64,000 nt of DNA from an uncultured Clostridia bacterium (GCA_944391285.1 CALXSY010000002.1:1-64000); one strand, 5' to 3'; positions 25,265 through 34,586 are shown, counted from the first letter of the stretch. Translations and numbers: made by a program. Notes: a model not told the origin generated them from the sequence alone.

Positions 25265-27909
25265 GCAAGAAGTATGTTTACTTATTCAAAGAAGGCAACA
25301 AAGATATGCGCGGCCTCTTAGGCGGTAAAGGTGCCAACTTAGCGGAAATGACCAATATAGGCTTGCCGGTACCTCAAGGTTTGACTATCACGACTGAAGC
25401 TTGCAACAATTATTTTGCTGACGGCAATAAATTGTCTGATGAATTGTTAGAGCAAGTATGGGAAAAATTTGCTATTGTTGAAGAACAAATCGGCAAAAAA
25501 TTTGGCGATTCCCAGAATCCTTTAATGGTTTCTGTGCGTTCCGGTGCAGCTATTTCTATGCCCGGTATGATGGATACCATTTTAAACTTAGGTATGAATG
25601 ATGTCACCGTCCAGGCAGTTGCAAAATTAACTAACAATCCTCGTTTTGCATACGACTGCTATCGCCGTTTCATTCAAATGTTCAGCGATGTTGTTATGGA
25701 GATCGAACATTACAAATTTGATAATATTTTAGAGAATCATAAAAATAAAGAAGGCGTACAGCATGACCATCAATTAAGCCCCGAAGGTTTATTGGGAGTA
25801 ATTGAAGACTATAAAAAGTTAGTTAAACGGGAAAAAGGCGTAGATTTCCCGCAAGAGCCTAAAGAGCAATTATTGATGGCTATCGAAGCTGTATTCCGTT
25901 CCTGGGGCAACCCAAGAGCTATCGTTTACCGTCAGCTGAATAAAATTCCTGATGATTTAGGTACAGCCGTCAACGTGCAGTCCATGGTTTACGGCAATAT
26001 GGGCGATACCTCCGGCACCGGCGTTGCATTTACCCGTAACCCATCTACCGGTGAGAAAAAATTATACGGCGAATATTTGATCAACGCCCAGGGCGAGGAC
26101 GTTGTTGCCGGTATCCGCACTCCTCAGCCCATCAGCAAATTGGCTGAAGATATGCCGGAAGTTTACGAGCAATTTGTCAACGTGGCTAACTTATTGGAAA
26201 GCCACTATAAAGATATGCAGGATATCGAGTTTACTATTGAAAACAGCAAATTGTATATGCTGCAAACCAGAAACGGCAAACGCACCACGGCTGCTGCTAT
26301 GCGTGCTGCCGTAGAAATGGTTCAAGAAGGCTTGATTGATAAAGAAACTGCTTTAAATCGTATCGATGCTCAGCAGATCGACCAATTATTGCACCCCAGC
26401 ATTGATCCCAATGCTAAATTAGATGTAGTAGCTCAAGGTTTGCCGGCTTCTCCGGGCGCTGCCTGCGGTAAAATTTTATTTGACGCTAACGAAGCAGAAG
26501 AAAGAGGCAAAAAAGGCGAAAAAGTATTGATGGTTCGTACTGAAACCACTCCGGATGATATCCATGGCATCATCATGGCACAAGGTATTTTAACCAGCCG
26601 CGGCGGTATGACCAGCCATGCTGCTGTTGTTGCCAGAGGTATGGGTAAACCTTGCGTCTGCGGCTGCGACGCTTTAAAAATCGATTATGAGAATGAATGT
26701 GTCTATATCGGCGATTTGAAATTAAATAAAGGCGATGTACTTTCCGTTGACGGTTCGACCGGTAATGTTATGTTAGGCGAAGTTCCGCTCTTAGCTCCGG
26801 AATTAAGCGACAATTTCAAACAAATTCTCGCTTGGGCTGACGAAATGGGCGGCATGGAAGTTTGGGCTAATGCTGACAATCCCCGCGATGCTAAGAAAGC
26901 CCGTGAGTTTGGTGCTAAAGGTATCGGCTTGTGCCGTACTGAGCATATGTTTATGGAACAAGACCGTTTGCCGATCGTGCAAGAAATGATTTTGGCTGAA
27001 AATGTGGCTGACCGTGAAGTTGCTTTAGCTAAATTACTGCCTATTCAACAGCAGGATTTCTACGGCATTTTAGACGCTATGGTTGGTTTACCGGTAACTA
27101 TCCGCCTCTTAGACCCACCGCTTCATGAATTCTTGCCAAATGCTGAAGAGTTAGCCTTGGAAATCAACGATATGCGTCATGAAGGTGCCAGCGCTGAGGC
27201 TATTGCCGAAAAAGAAGCTTTATTGCGCAAAGTAAGAGGCTTGCACGAGATGAACCCGATGCTCGGTCACCGCGGCAGCCGTTTGGGTGTAACTTATCCG
27301 GAAATTTACCGTATGCAGGCTAGAGCCATTCTTCAGGCTGCTGCTCAGTTGATTAAAGAGGGCAAAGATGTTAAACCGGAAATCGAATTGCCGCTGGTAA
27401 TTGATCCGCAGGAAGTAAAAATGCTGCGTGAGGAAATCGAAGCTGTCGGCAAGAGCGTTATGGAAGAGATGGGCGTTGAGTTTGAATATCAAATCGGCTC
27501 CATGATCGAGCTGCCCCGCGCTTGCCTGTTAGCTGACGAATTGGCTCAATATGCCGATTACTTTACCTTTGGTACCAATGACTTGACCCAAACCACTTTG
27601 GGCTTCAGCCGCGACGATGCTGAAGGTAAATTTATGCCGGCATATCGTGAGAAGAAAATTTTGAAAGAAAACCCATTTGCTGTTTTGGATCGCAAAGGTG
27701 TAGGTCAATTAATCGAGCTTGCTGTTCAAAAAGGCAGAAGCGTCAAAGCTGGCATGAGCTTTGGTATCTGCGGTGAGCATGGCGGCGAACCCAGCTCCAT
27801 TGAGTTCTGCCATGGTGCCGGCTTAAGCTTTGTCAGCTGCTCTCCTTATCGTGTACCGATTGCCAGAGTCGCTGCTGCTCAGGCACAAATCAAAAATCCC
27901 AGAAAATAA
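25261..27909 (+). CDS. ppdK: Pyruvate, phosphate dikinase
   Basis: The 882-residue enzyme interconverts pyruvate + ATP + Pi and PEP + AMP + PPi. In order it has an N-terminal ATP-grasp nucleotide domain (GGKGANLAEM at the start), the swivelling phosphohistidine domain with TSRGGMTSHAAVVARG (catalytic His near 455) and a C-terminal PEP/pyruvate TIM barrel with the catalytic Cys in GICGEHGGEP near 836. The TSRGGMT block also holds the Thr that PpsR modifies. The length matches bacterial PPDK. Codon use looks more biased than its neighbours, suggesting high expression. It is the last gene of the ccpN-ppsR-ppdK cluster. Confidence 0.98.
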   Translation: MSKKYVYLFKEGNKDMRGLLGGKGANLAEMTNIGLPVPQGLTITTEACNNYFADGNKLSDELLEQVWEKFAIVEEQIGKKFGDSQNPLMVSVRSGAAISMPGMMDTILNLGMNDVTVQAVAKLTNNPRFAYDCYRRFIQMFSDVVMEIEHYKFDNILENHKNKEGVQHDHQLSPEGLLGVIEDYKKLVKREKGVDFPQEPKEQLLMAIEAVFRSWGNPRAIVYRQLNKIPDDLGTAVNVQSMVYGNMGDTSGTGVAFTRNPSTGEKKLYGEYLINAQGEDVVAGIRTPQPISKLAEDMPEVYEQFVNVANLLESHYKDMQDIEFTIENSKLYMLQTRNGKRTTAAAMRAAVEMVQEGLIDKETALNRIDAQQIDQLLHPSIDPNAKLDVVAQGLPASPGAACGKILFDANEAEERGKKGEKVLMVRTETTPDDIHGIIMAQGILTSRGGMTSHAAVVARGMGKPCVCGCDALKIDYENECVYIGDLKLNKGDVLSVDGSTGNVMLGEVPLLAPELSDNFKQILAWADEMGGMEVWANADNPRDAKKAREFGAKGIGLCRTEHMFMEQDRLPIVQEMILAENVADREVALAKLLPIQQQDFYGILDAMVGLPVTIRLLDPPLHEFLPNAEELALEINDMRHEGASAEAIAEKEALLRKVRGLHEMNPMLGHRGSRLGVTYPEIYRMQARAILQAAAQLIKEGKDVKPEIELPLVIDPQEVKMLREEIEAVGKSVMEEMGVEFEYQIGSMIELPRACLLADELAQYADYFTFGTNDLTQTTLGFSRDDAEGKFMPAYREKKILKENPFAVLDRKGVGQLIELAVQKGRSVKAGMSFGICGEHGGEPSSIEFCHGAGLSFVSCSPYRVPIARVAAAQAQIKNPRK

Positions 27910-27914
27910 CTTTT

Positions 27915-27946
27915 AAACCCTTTTGCTTGTAAGCAAAAGGGTTTTT
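27915..27946 (+). terminator. Terminator after ppdK
   Basis: A perfect 14-bp stem with a 2-nt loop (27915-27928 with 27931-27944) is followed by T. Confidence 0.92.
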
Positions 27947-27973
27947 GTCTGTCAAAAATTATTATACAATTCA

Positions 27974-28008
27974 TAGCTGATTGACAATCAGCTAATTTGT
28001 GCTATGAT
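27974..28008 (+). promoter_or_regulatory. Promoter of the formate channel gene with palindrome over the -35
   Basis: TTGACA (27981-27986), a 16-bp spacer and extended TGC-TATGAT (28003-28008) form the promoter. A perfect palindrome TAGCTGATTG-A-CAATCAGCTA (27974-27994) covers the -35 box, a typical place for a repressor. The core TGAT-N5-ATCA is close to, but not the same as, an FNR/CRP-family site (N4 by that count), so the regulator is open. Confidence 0.6.
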
Positions 28009-28066
28009 ATAATCATATAGTTAGTTACGATAAACACTTTGAGATACAGAAGAAAAGGAGAGAGCC

Positions 28067-28846
28067 ATGAATTCACCCGCTGAAATTGCTAAAAATTATC
28101 TAAACACCGGCACTGCCAAAACCCAGCTGCCTATAGCTAAAATGTTTGTTTTGAGCATTTTTGCCGGTATGTTTATCGCTATTGCGGGAGTAGGCGCTAC
28201 GACGGCGGCAGTCAGCATCGCCAGTCCTTCGGTAGCAAAGTTGGTGGGAGCCTGCATTTTCCCCGCCGGTTTAGCGCTGAGTTTGATTGCTGGCAGTGAA
28301 TTATTTACGGGAAATTGTTTGATTATTATGCCGGTTTTATCCAAAAAGGCTACGGTCGGGGCAATGCTGAAAAATTGGCTGGTAGTTTATGCAGGCAATT
28401 TTGTCGGGGCGTTGATAGTGAGCTCCTTGGTGGTTTACAGCCATACCTTTAATTTATTTGACGGCAATTTGGCGGCATCGGCGGTAGCAACGGCTGACGC
28501 TAAGTGTGCTTTGAGCTTTTTTGATGCTTTTTTAAGGGGAATAATGTGCAACTTATTAGTTTGCTTAGGCGTTTGGATGGCTTTTGCCGCTACTGATGTG
28601 GCGGGAAAAATCATTGGCTTGTACTTCCCGGTGATGATCTTTGTGCTCTGCGGCTTTGAGCACAGTGTGGCAAATATGTATTATATTTCATCCGGTCTTA
28701 TGGCAAGCGATCTCTACCAGATTGCGGCAGCAAATTTAAGTATCGGTAATTTCATCGGCAATTTAATTCCGGTGACTTTAGGCAATATTGTGGGCGGTTT
28801 TATTGTAGGCATCGGTTATTGGTATGCATATATTAAACACAATTAA
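28067..28846 (+). CDS. Formate/nitrite transporter family channel
   Basis: The 259-residue FNT-family membrane protein has six predicted transmembrane helices, the early GMFIAIAGVGATTAA segment, and the family block LIAGSELFTGNCLI. FNT proteins form pentameric channels for formate, nitrite or hydrosulfide in the cytoplasmic membrane. Given the PPDK and fermentative context, formate is the likeliest substrate, but no pyruvate-formate lyase is in the window. It is transcribed from its own promoter with an operator-like palindrome, and the start follows AAGGAGAG. Confidence 0.9.
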   Translation: MNSPAEIAKNYLNTGTAKTQLPIAKMFVLSIFAGMFIAIAGVGATTAAVSIASPSVAKLVGACIFPAGLALSLIAGSELFTGNCLIIMPVLSKKATVGAMLKNWLVVYAGNFVGALIVSSLVVYSHTFNLFDGNLAASAVATADAKCALSFFDAFLRGIMCNLLVCLGVWMAFAATDVAGKIIGLYFPVMIFVLCGFEHSVANMYYISSGLMASDLYQIAAANLSIGNFIGNLIPVTLGNIVGGFIVGIGYWYAYIKHN

Positions 28847-28889
28847 GCTACAATAATCGATAGACTTTATATAAAAAGGAGGAGTTTGT

Positions 28890-29633
28890 ATGTTAAAGGG
28901 AAAAGTAGCTATTGTAACCGGCGGCAGCCGAGGTATTGGTTATGCGGTGGTCGAGAAATTCTTGGCTAACGGGGCGAGTGTTGTGCTCTGCGCTTCCAGA
29001 GAAGAAACTGCTAAAAAGGCAGTCGATCAGCTTAAAAAAATCAATGCCGACTATCAGGTCGAGGGTATTTGCCCTAACTTGAGCAATTATGACGAAGTAG
29101 AAGCGGCATTTGCCAAAGTCAAAGAAAAGTACGGCAAAATCGATATTTTAGTTAATAATGCCGGCATCTCCGCCGACAAAAAGCTGGAAAACTATCCGGC
29201 TGAAGAATTCAAGAAAATCATGGATTTAAACGTCACTGCTATCTTTAACTGCACCAAAGCAGTAGTGCCTTACATGAAGGAAGCCAAAAGCGGAGTTGTC
29301 TTAAACACCAGCTCCATGGTCAGCAAATTCGGTCAGCCTTCCGGCTGCGGTTATCCGGCATCGAAATTTGCCGTTAACGGCTTAACTATTTCCTTGGCCC
29401 GTGAATTGGGTGCAGATGGAATTCGTGTTAATGCCGTAGCTCCCGGTGTCATCAACACTGATATGATGAAGGCTGTACCGGAGGAATACATTGCTCCTAT
29501 CGTCAGAAATATTCCTTTAGGACGTATCGGCGAACCGGAGGATATCGCCAACGCTTTCTTGTTCTTAGCCAGCGATTTGGCAAGCTATGTCTCCGGCGCA
29601 GTTTTAAGCGTAGACGGCGCAACTTTAACCTAA
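28890..29633 (+). CDS. FabG-like short-chain dehydrogenase/reductase
   Basis: The 247-residue classical SDR has the cofactor motif TGGSRGIG near the N-terminus, NNAG in the middle, and the catalytic Ser plus YPASK (Tyr-x3-Lys). A C-terminal LASDLASYVSGAVLSVDG block is typical of 3-oxoacyl-ACP reductases. It stands alone, away from other fatty acid genes, so it may instead act on another 3-keto substrate. The start follows AAGGAGGAG, and a terminator follows the stop. Confidence 0.88.
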   Translation: MLKGKVAIVTGGSRGIGYAVVEKFLANGASVVLCASREETAKKAVDQLKKINADYQVEGICPNLSNYDEVEAAFAKVKEKYGKIDILVNNAGISADKKLENYPAEEFKKIMDLNVTAIFNCTKAVVPYMKEAKSGVVLNTSSMVSKFGQPSGCGYPASKFAVNGLTISLARELGADGIRVNAVAPGVINTDMMKAVPEEYIAPIVRNIPLGRIGEPEDIANAFLFLASDLASYVSGAVLSVDGATLT

Positions 29634-29662
29634 AAAAAGCAGCAGATTATCTGCTGCTTTTT
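29634..29662 (+). terminator. Terminator after the SDR gene
   Basis: A GCAGCAG stem (29639-29645 with 29651-29657) is extended by A-T pairs and followed by T. Confidence 0.85.
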
Positions 29663-29693
29663 AACTGTCAGACATTTGAGGAGGACGAAAATA

Positions 29694-30770
29694 ATGGGCT
29701 TTTTTAAGCTGGGGAGTGCTTTGGATTATCTGGATCCTTTAAAAATTAACTCAAGCAAATGCCTGCGCAATCTCAGCCCGCTTAGCAGCTGCCAAAAATG
29801 CGCCGAGATTTGTCCTGCCGGCGGCTTGTCCTTCAGCGATGGTCAATGGCGCTATGATGAATGTCATAACTGCGGCTTGTGCGCTTATGTTTGCCCGCAA
29901 AAGGTATTCAGCTTGGACAGAGACAAGCTGGCAAAGCTAAAAGGGCAAAAGGTGCTTGTAAAATGCGTCCAAAATGCAGAGAAAATTGAGGGTGCAGTGG
30001 AAGTTTACTGTTTGCAGCAGTTCACCTTGGAGGAATTTGTTTCCTTTGTCAAGGAAAATGAGAAAGTAACGCTCTATCTGCCGGCGGATAAATGCCAAAG
30101 CTGCGCCGAAAATTTTTATTTGGAGGGCTTGCTTTTGCGTTTAGCGCGGCTGAAAATCGATTTGCCCAATTTGGTAATTTTGGACTCAGCGCCAAAGCTG
30201 GCTGAATGGCAAAATGCCAAAAAGGAGCCGGCGGAGCCTTTAAGCCGGCGTGAATTTTTCAGCACGCTTTCCGGCAAAGGGCAAAACGAGCTGAAAAGCC
30301 TGGCTGTAAAGGCGGCAGAGGCGGCGGAAAAAGCTGTAGATGAAACATTGGCTAAATTGAACGAAGAGGAAAAAACTTTTGAAGCTTTGCATCTTTCTTC
30401 CGAGCGGCAAAAATTCAGCCAATATTTGACCGAAGCGGTGGAATATCTGCCATATCATCGTTTGAAAAGCGAAAAGTGCAATTTTTGCACTGCCTGTGTG
30501 CGGCTTTGCCCTACCGCTGCCTTGCAAATAGCGGAAGAAGGCGAGAAAAAAAGCCTGGTCTTTGAGCCCAAGCTTTGCAATGAATGTGATTTGTGCCGGG
30601 AGGTTTGTCTGGAAAAGGGGCTTTACTGGGACGAATTGACATGGGAAGAGTTTCAGAGCGAAAATCCTCTGCCCTTAGCCGAAGCCCAGGGGCAGAAATG
30701 CCGTAAATGCCAGCGGGAGTTTTGGCAGTATCCCTCCGACGGCGAGCTTTGCCGGTTCTGCAAGGACTAA
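29694..30770 (+). CDS. Multi-cluster 4Fe-4S ferredoxin-like protein
   Basis: The 358-residue protein has iron-sulfur motifs at both ends: CQKCAEICP and CHNCGLCAYVCP near residues 31-70, then CNFCTACVRLCP and CNECDLCREVC near 260-305. A final CRKC...CRFC pair (about 335-357) looks like a zinc ribbon. Between them lies a charged helical region containing SRREFF, which resembles a twin-arginine motif but is internal and has no hydrophobic stretch, so it is unlikely to direct export. It is probably an electron carrier or maturation factor, with partner unknown. The ATG at 29694 follows GAGGAGG. It overlaps the convergent CinA-C gene by 4 nt. Confidence 0.8.
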   Translation: MGFFKLGSALDYLDPLKINSSKCLRNLSPLSSCQKCAEICPAGGLSFSDGQWRYDECHNCGLCAYVCPQKVFSLDRDKLAKLKGQKVLVKCVQNAEKIEGAVEVYCLQQFTLEEFVSFVKENEKVTLYLPADKCQSCAENFYLEGLLLRLARLKIDLPNLVILDSAPKLAEWQNAKKEPAEPLSRREFFSTLSGKGQNELKSLAVKAAEAAEKAVDETLAKLNEEEKTFEALHLSSERQKFSQYLTEAVEYLPYHRLKSEKCNFCTACVRLCPTAALQIAEEGEKKSLVFEPKLCNECDLCREVCLEKGLYWDELTWEEFQSENPLPLAEAQGQKCRKCQREFWQYPSDGELCRFCKD

Positions 30771-31273
30771 AGCACAGCCAAAAGCCACTCTAAAGCGAAG
30801 CGCACAGTTTCTTCCCGCACTTCCCGGCGGGAATGATTTTTGAAGCAAAATTGGCGCACAAAAGTTTCATTGGGCGTGCTTAAAGCGATAAAGACCGTGC
30901 CTACCGGATTAATGCCGTCACCGTCAGGACCGGCTAAACCGGTGGTGGCGAGGGAGTAATCGCTCTTTAAGATTCGCCGCACATTCTCCGCCATAGCCTG
31001 AGCACATTCCAAGGAAACGGCGGAATATTTCTCAAGCACTTCGGCGGGAATATTTAAAAGGGTCATCTTAGCTTGATTGGTATAGGTAATAACGCCGCCT
31101 TGGTAGACCTTTGAAGCGCCGGGGACGGCGGTTAAGCTTTGGCCCAAAAATCCGCCGGTTAAGCTTTCGGCGGTAGCCAGCGCCAGATTCATTTGCTGCA
31201 GGCGTTCGATAACTTTTAAAGGCAAAGCGGGATCAAGGGGAGTAAAATGCTCAATAATTTGCGGATTATTCAT
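30767..31273 (-). CDS. pncC: CinA C-terminal-domain nicotinamide-nucleotide amidase
   Basis: The 168-residue protein corresponds to the stand-alone CinA C-terminal (PncC) domain, which deamidates NMN to nicotinic acid mononucleotide in the pyridine nucleotide cycle. Family motifs are LATAESLTGGFLGQ, the GVITYTNQAK strand and the TGLAGPDGDG loop. I choose the ATG at 31273 because GGAGGTG lies just upstream and covers the GTG alternative at 31282. It is convergent with the iron-sulfur gene with no terminator between them. Confidence 0.92.
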   Translation of the reverse strand: MNNPQIIEHFTPLDPALPLKVIERLQQMNLALATAESLTGGFLGQSLTAVPGASKVYQGGVITYTNQAKMTLLNIPAEVLEKYSAVSLECAQAMAENVRRILKSDYSLATTGLAGPDGDGINPVGTVFIALSTPNETFVRQFCFKNHSRREVREETVRFALEWLLAVL

Positions 31274-31383
31274 AATTAACACCTCCGCTTATATTATAGC
31301 AAAGCAAGGAGAAAAAACCAAGAGCACAGAGGGTTTTACATAATATTGATAGAAAAAACTTAGGGAAATTTAAGGAAAAACTA

Positions 31384-31415
31384 TTGCATAATTATACATA
31401 AAGTTGTATAATTAT
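31384..31415 (+). promoter_or_regulatory. Promoter of argCJBD with tandem ArgR-box-like repeats
   Basis: TTGCAT (31384-31389), a 17-bp spacer and TATAAT (31407-31412) form the promoter. The 12-mer TTG(C/T)ATAATTAT occurs twice, at 31384 and 31404, exactly 20 bp apart, covering both promoter boxes. Paired AT-rich sites two helical turns apart are what the arginine repressor ArgR/AhrC binds. The operator role is inferred from this and from the genes downstream. Confidence 0.65.
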
Positions 31416-31445
31416 CTAAAAAATAAGGGCTTGGAGGCGATATTA

Positions 31446-32486
31446 ATGATTAAAGCAGGTATAATAGGTGCAACAGGATACACCGGAGGCGAGCTGTTAA
31501 AAATTTTAGCCTCTCATCCGAACGCTCAAGTAGTGCGGGCGGCTTCCCGCAGCAATGCAGGCAAGCAAGTGTCCAATGTGCATAAATATTTGTATAAAGC
31601 GTTAGATTTAGAGGAATGTGCCATCGACAGCGCCAATTTCCGCGACTGCGATGTGGTATTTTTGGCTTTGCCCCACGGGGCATCGTCGCAAATGGCTAAG
31701 GAATTGGTCGGTATGGGCGTTAAAGTTATCGATTTGGGCGCTGATTTTCGCTTGAGAAGCATCGACAGCTACAACGAATGGTACGGTGCCGAGCATAAAT
31801 GGCCGGAGGTTTTGCCCGAGACAGTTTATGGCTTGCCGGAGATTTATCGAGAGAGAATTAAAGATGCCGATTTGGTGGCTAATCCGGGCTGTTATCCTAC
31901 CAGTATTATCTTGGGGCTCATGCCTTTAATCAAAAATGATTTGGTTGATGTGCATACTATCGTGGCAGACAGCAAATCCGGCGTCAGCGGTGCCGGCAAA
32001 ACTCCTGCTGCCAATACCCATTATCCCGATATGAACGAGGGCATCAGCGCTTATAAAATAGCCGGTACCCATCGGCACACGGCGGAAATTGAGCAGGAGC
32101 TGGGATTATTGGCTCAGGAAGAGATGTATATCACCTTTACTCCTCATTTAACGCCGATGAACCGCGGCATTTTATCCAGCATTACCGTGACGGCGAAAAA
32201 GGAATTGACTCAGGATATTATCGACCAATGCTATTATGAAGCGTATAAAGATGAATATTTCATCCGCCTGCGCTCTTTGGCTGATCTGCCCAACACCAAA
32301 TGGGTTGCCGGCAGCAATTTCTGTGATATTGCTGCGGTGTGGGACAAACGCACCAAAAGAGTGAATGTTATCTCCGCTATCGACAATCTGGTCAAAGGTG
32401 CCAGCGGGCAGGCGGTGCAAAATATGAATATTATGTTCGGCTTAGAGGAAAACGCCGGTTTGAAATTTGGGTTTGTTTACCCATAA
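31446..32486 (+). CDS. argC: N-acetyl-gamma-glutamyl-phosphate reductase
   Basis: The 346-residue enzyme carries out the NADPH-dependent third step of arginine biosynthesis. It has the N-terminal Rossmann motif GATGYTGGEL, and the catalytic Cys in NPGCYPT. The ATG at 31446 follows TTGGAGGCG, and an in-frame start 42 bp upstream lies within the promoter. It is the first gene of argCJBD. Confidence 0.97.
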   Translation: MIKAGIIGATGYTGGELLKILASHPNAQVVRAASRSNAGKQVSNVHKYLYKALDLEECAIDSANFRDCDVVFLALPHGASSQMAKELVGMGVKVIDLGADFRLRSIDSYNEWYGAEHKWPEVLPETVYGLPEIYRERIKDADLVANPGCYPTSIILGLMPLIKNDLVDVHTIVADSKSGVSGAGKTPAANTHYPDMNEGISAYKIAGTHRHTAEIEQELGLLAQEEMYITFTPHLTPMNRGILSSITVTAKKELTQDIIDQCYYEAYKDEYFIRLRSLADLPNTKWVAGSNFCDIAAVWDKRTKRVNVISAIDNLVKGASGQAVQNMNIMFGLEENAGLKFGFVYP

Positions 32487-32498
32487 GGAGTGAGAAAA

Positions 32499-33713
32499 AT
32501 GATATTTGAAATAAAGCATTTGCAAAATGCCGTAACAGCACCCAAAGGATTTAAGGCGGCAGCTGCAGCCTGCGGGATTCGCTATAACGGCAGAACAGAC
32601 TTGGCATTAATCGTCTCCGACGTGCCGGCTCAGTGTGCGGCGGTGTACACGCAGAATAAATTTAAAGCCGCTCCCTTGGTTATTACCGAGGAAAATTTGG
32701 CTAATGGTCAGTGTCAAGCCTTTGTCTGCAACAGCGGCATTGCCAATGCCGGCATGGGTAAGGTAGGCTTGGAGTGTGCCAGACTGATGAGCGATATGAC
32801 CGCTAATGCGTTAAATATCGCTAAAGATGATGTCGTAGTGGCTTCCACCGGTGTTATCGGCATGCCTTTGCCGATGGATAAACTGGCAAAGGGCATTGAG
32901 GAAGGCGCCAAAAATTTGAGCTATGACAAAGGGCTGGAAGCGGCATTTGCCATTATGACTACCGACTTGGTAGTGAAAGAATGTTCCTTAGCTTATGAAT
33001 ATCAGGGCAAAACTATCACCATCGGCGGTATCGCCAAAGGCAGCGGCATGATCATGCCCAATATGGCAACCATGCTGGGTTTTATCACCACCGATGCCAA
33101 TATTTCCGCTAAAGCTTTGAAAAAAATTATCAAACAAGAGGTCGATAAAACTTTCAATATGATTTCCGTAGACGGCGATACCTCTACCAATGATATGGTA
33201 GCGGTTATGGCTAACGGTCTTGCGGGCGGTGCTTTATTGGACGATGATGAGGAAGGCTTGGCTTTGTTTGCGCAAGCCTTGGGCGAAGTATTTTTGTATT
33301 TGGCAAAAAGCATCGCCAAAGACGGCGAAGGTGCTAATAAATTGATTATCGCCACGGTTAAAGGCGCGAAAGACGAGCAAGACGCTAAATTAGCCGCTAA
33401 AGCTATTATTAATTCCAGCTTGGTGAAAACAGCCGTCTTCGGCTGTGATGCCAACTGGGGCAGAATTGCCTGCGCGGTCGGCTACAGCGGAGCGGAGTTT
33501 AAGCAGGAAAATGTCGATATCTATATCGGCAAGATTCAAGTAGCCAAAGACGGCATGGGCTTGGATTTCGATGAAGAGGTAGCAAAGCTTTATTTGGAGC
33601 AGCCGGAAGTGGAGATTTTGGTGGATTTGGCAAACGGCGGGGCAGAGGCTACCGCGTACGGCTGTGATTTAAGCTATGAATACGTCAAGATTAACGGCAG
33701 CTACAGAAGCTAG
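32499..33713 (+). CDS. argJ: Glutamate N-acetyltransferase/amino-acid acetyltransferase
   Basis: The 404-residue enzyme transfers acetyl from N-acetylornithine to glutamate, recycling the acetyl group (and, in bifunctional forms, making it from acetyl-CoA). The precursor self-cleaves at the Thr of NMATMLGFITTD (near residue 190) into alpha and beta chains. The N- and C-terminal regions are complete. The ATG at 32499 after AAGGAGTG is preferred to a GTG that lies inside the ribosome site. Having argJ implies the cyclic pathway, so no argE is needed. Confidence 0.96.
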   Translation: MIFEIKHLQNAVTAPKGFKAAAAACGIRYNGRTDLALIVSDVPAQCAAVYTQNKFKAAPLVITEENLANGQCQAFVCNSGIANAGMGKVGLECARLMSDMTANALNIAKDDVVVASTGVIGMPLPMDKLAKGIEEGAKNLSYDKGLEAAFAIMTTDLVVKECSLAYEYQGKTITIGGIAKGSGMIMPNMATMLGFITTDANISAKALKKIIKQEVDKTFNMISVDGDTSTNDMVAVMANGLAGGALLDDDEEGLALFAQALGEVFLYLAKSIAKDGEGANKLIIATVKGAKDEQDAKLAAKAIINSSLVKTAVFGCDANWGRIACAVGYSGAEFKQENVDIYIGKIQVAKDGMGLDFDEEVAKLYLEQPEVEILVDLANGGAEATAYGCDLSYEYVKINGSYRS

Positions 33714-33725
33714 GAGGAAAAAGCG

Positions 33726-34586
33726 ATGACTTCAAATACAGCAGAGATATTGGTGGAAGCTTTGCCTTATATCCGCAAGCTTTACGGCAAAACTATCGTT
33801 ATCAAATACGGCGGTCATGCGATGACCGATCCGGTGATTAAAGAAAAGGTTATTTCCGACATTATCCTCATGCGCTATATCGGCATCAATCCGGTAATCG
33901 TCCACGGCGGCGGACCGGATATCAGCAGTCAGCTGGCGAAAAATGGCATCGAAAGCCAGTTTGTTGACGGGCTGAGAGTTACCGACAAAGCAACTATGGA
34001 TGTAGCGCAGATGGTCTTGGTCGGCAAGATCAATCAGGAATTGGTAGGCTTGATTGAAAAATTAGGCGGCAAAGCAGTAGGCTACAGCGGTGTTGACGGG
34101 CAAATGATTAAAGCCAAAAAGCTCTACCGGCAGAAGGACGGCGTAAATATTGATTTAGGCTATGTCGGCGAGGTAGAGGAAGTAAAAACGGAGCTGATTG
34201 CGCAGACCGTAGCCTTGGGGTATATCCCGGTTATTGCGCCGATTGGCTGTGATGATGAGGGCGAGGTTTATAATATCAATGCCGACTATGCGGCAGGCAG
34301 TATCGCTGCCGGCATCGGCGCTGATAAATTATTCATGCTTACCGACATTGACGGAGTGCTGGACAAGGAGAAAAAACGCATTTCCCATTTGACCTTGGCG
34401 GAAATTAAAGAAAGAATTGATGACGGCACTATTCAAGGCGGCATGATTCCTAAAGTGGAATGCTGCAAATCAGCTATTGAAAAAGGCGTCAGAAGGGTGC
34501 ATATCGTTAACGGTACTACCGAGCACAGCATTTTGTTAGAATTATTTACCGATAAAGGTATCGGCACCATGGTAGTGAAGGAGTGA
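33726..34586 (+). CDS. argB: Acetylglutamate kinase
   Basis: The 286-residue amino-acid-kinase-fold enzyme phosphorylates N-acetylglutamate. It has IVIKYGGHAM for the phosphate site, IVHGGGPDIS and the C-terminal GGMIPKVECC block. The length fits the hexameric arginine-inhibited type with an N-terminal helix (about residues 1-20), so feedback inhibition by arginine is likely. It follows argJ by 12 nt. Confidence 0.97.
   Translation: MTSNTAEILVEALPYIRKLYGKTIVIKYGGHAMTDPVIKEKVISDIILMRYIGINPVIVHGGGPDISSQLAKNGIESQFVDGLRVTDKATMDVAQMVLVGKINQELVGLIEKLGGKAVGYSGVDGQMIKAKKLYRQKDGVNIDLGYVGEVEEVKTELIAQTVALGYIPVIAPIGCDDEGEVYNINADYAAGSIAAGIGADKLFMLTDIDGVLDKEKKRISHLTLAEIKERIDDGTIQGGMIPKVECCKSAIEKGVRRVHIVNGTTEHSILLELFTDKGIGTMVVKE

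Noticed and set aside
30238-30260. Tat signal in the iron-sulfur protein
   Set aside because: The SRREFF motif is about 180 residues in and has no hydrophobic core or cleavage site after it.
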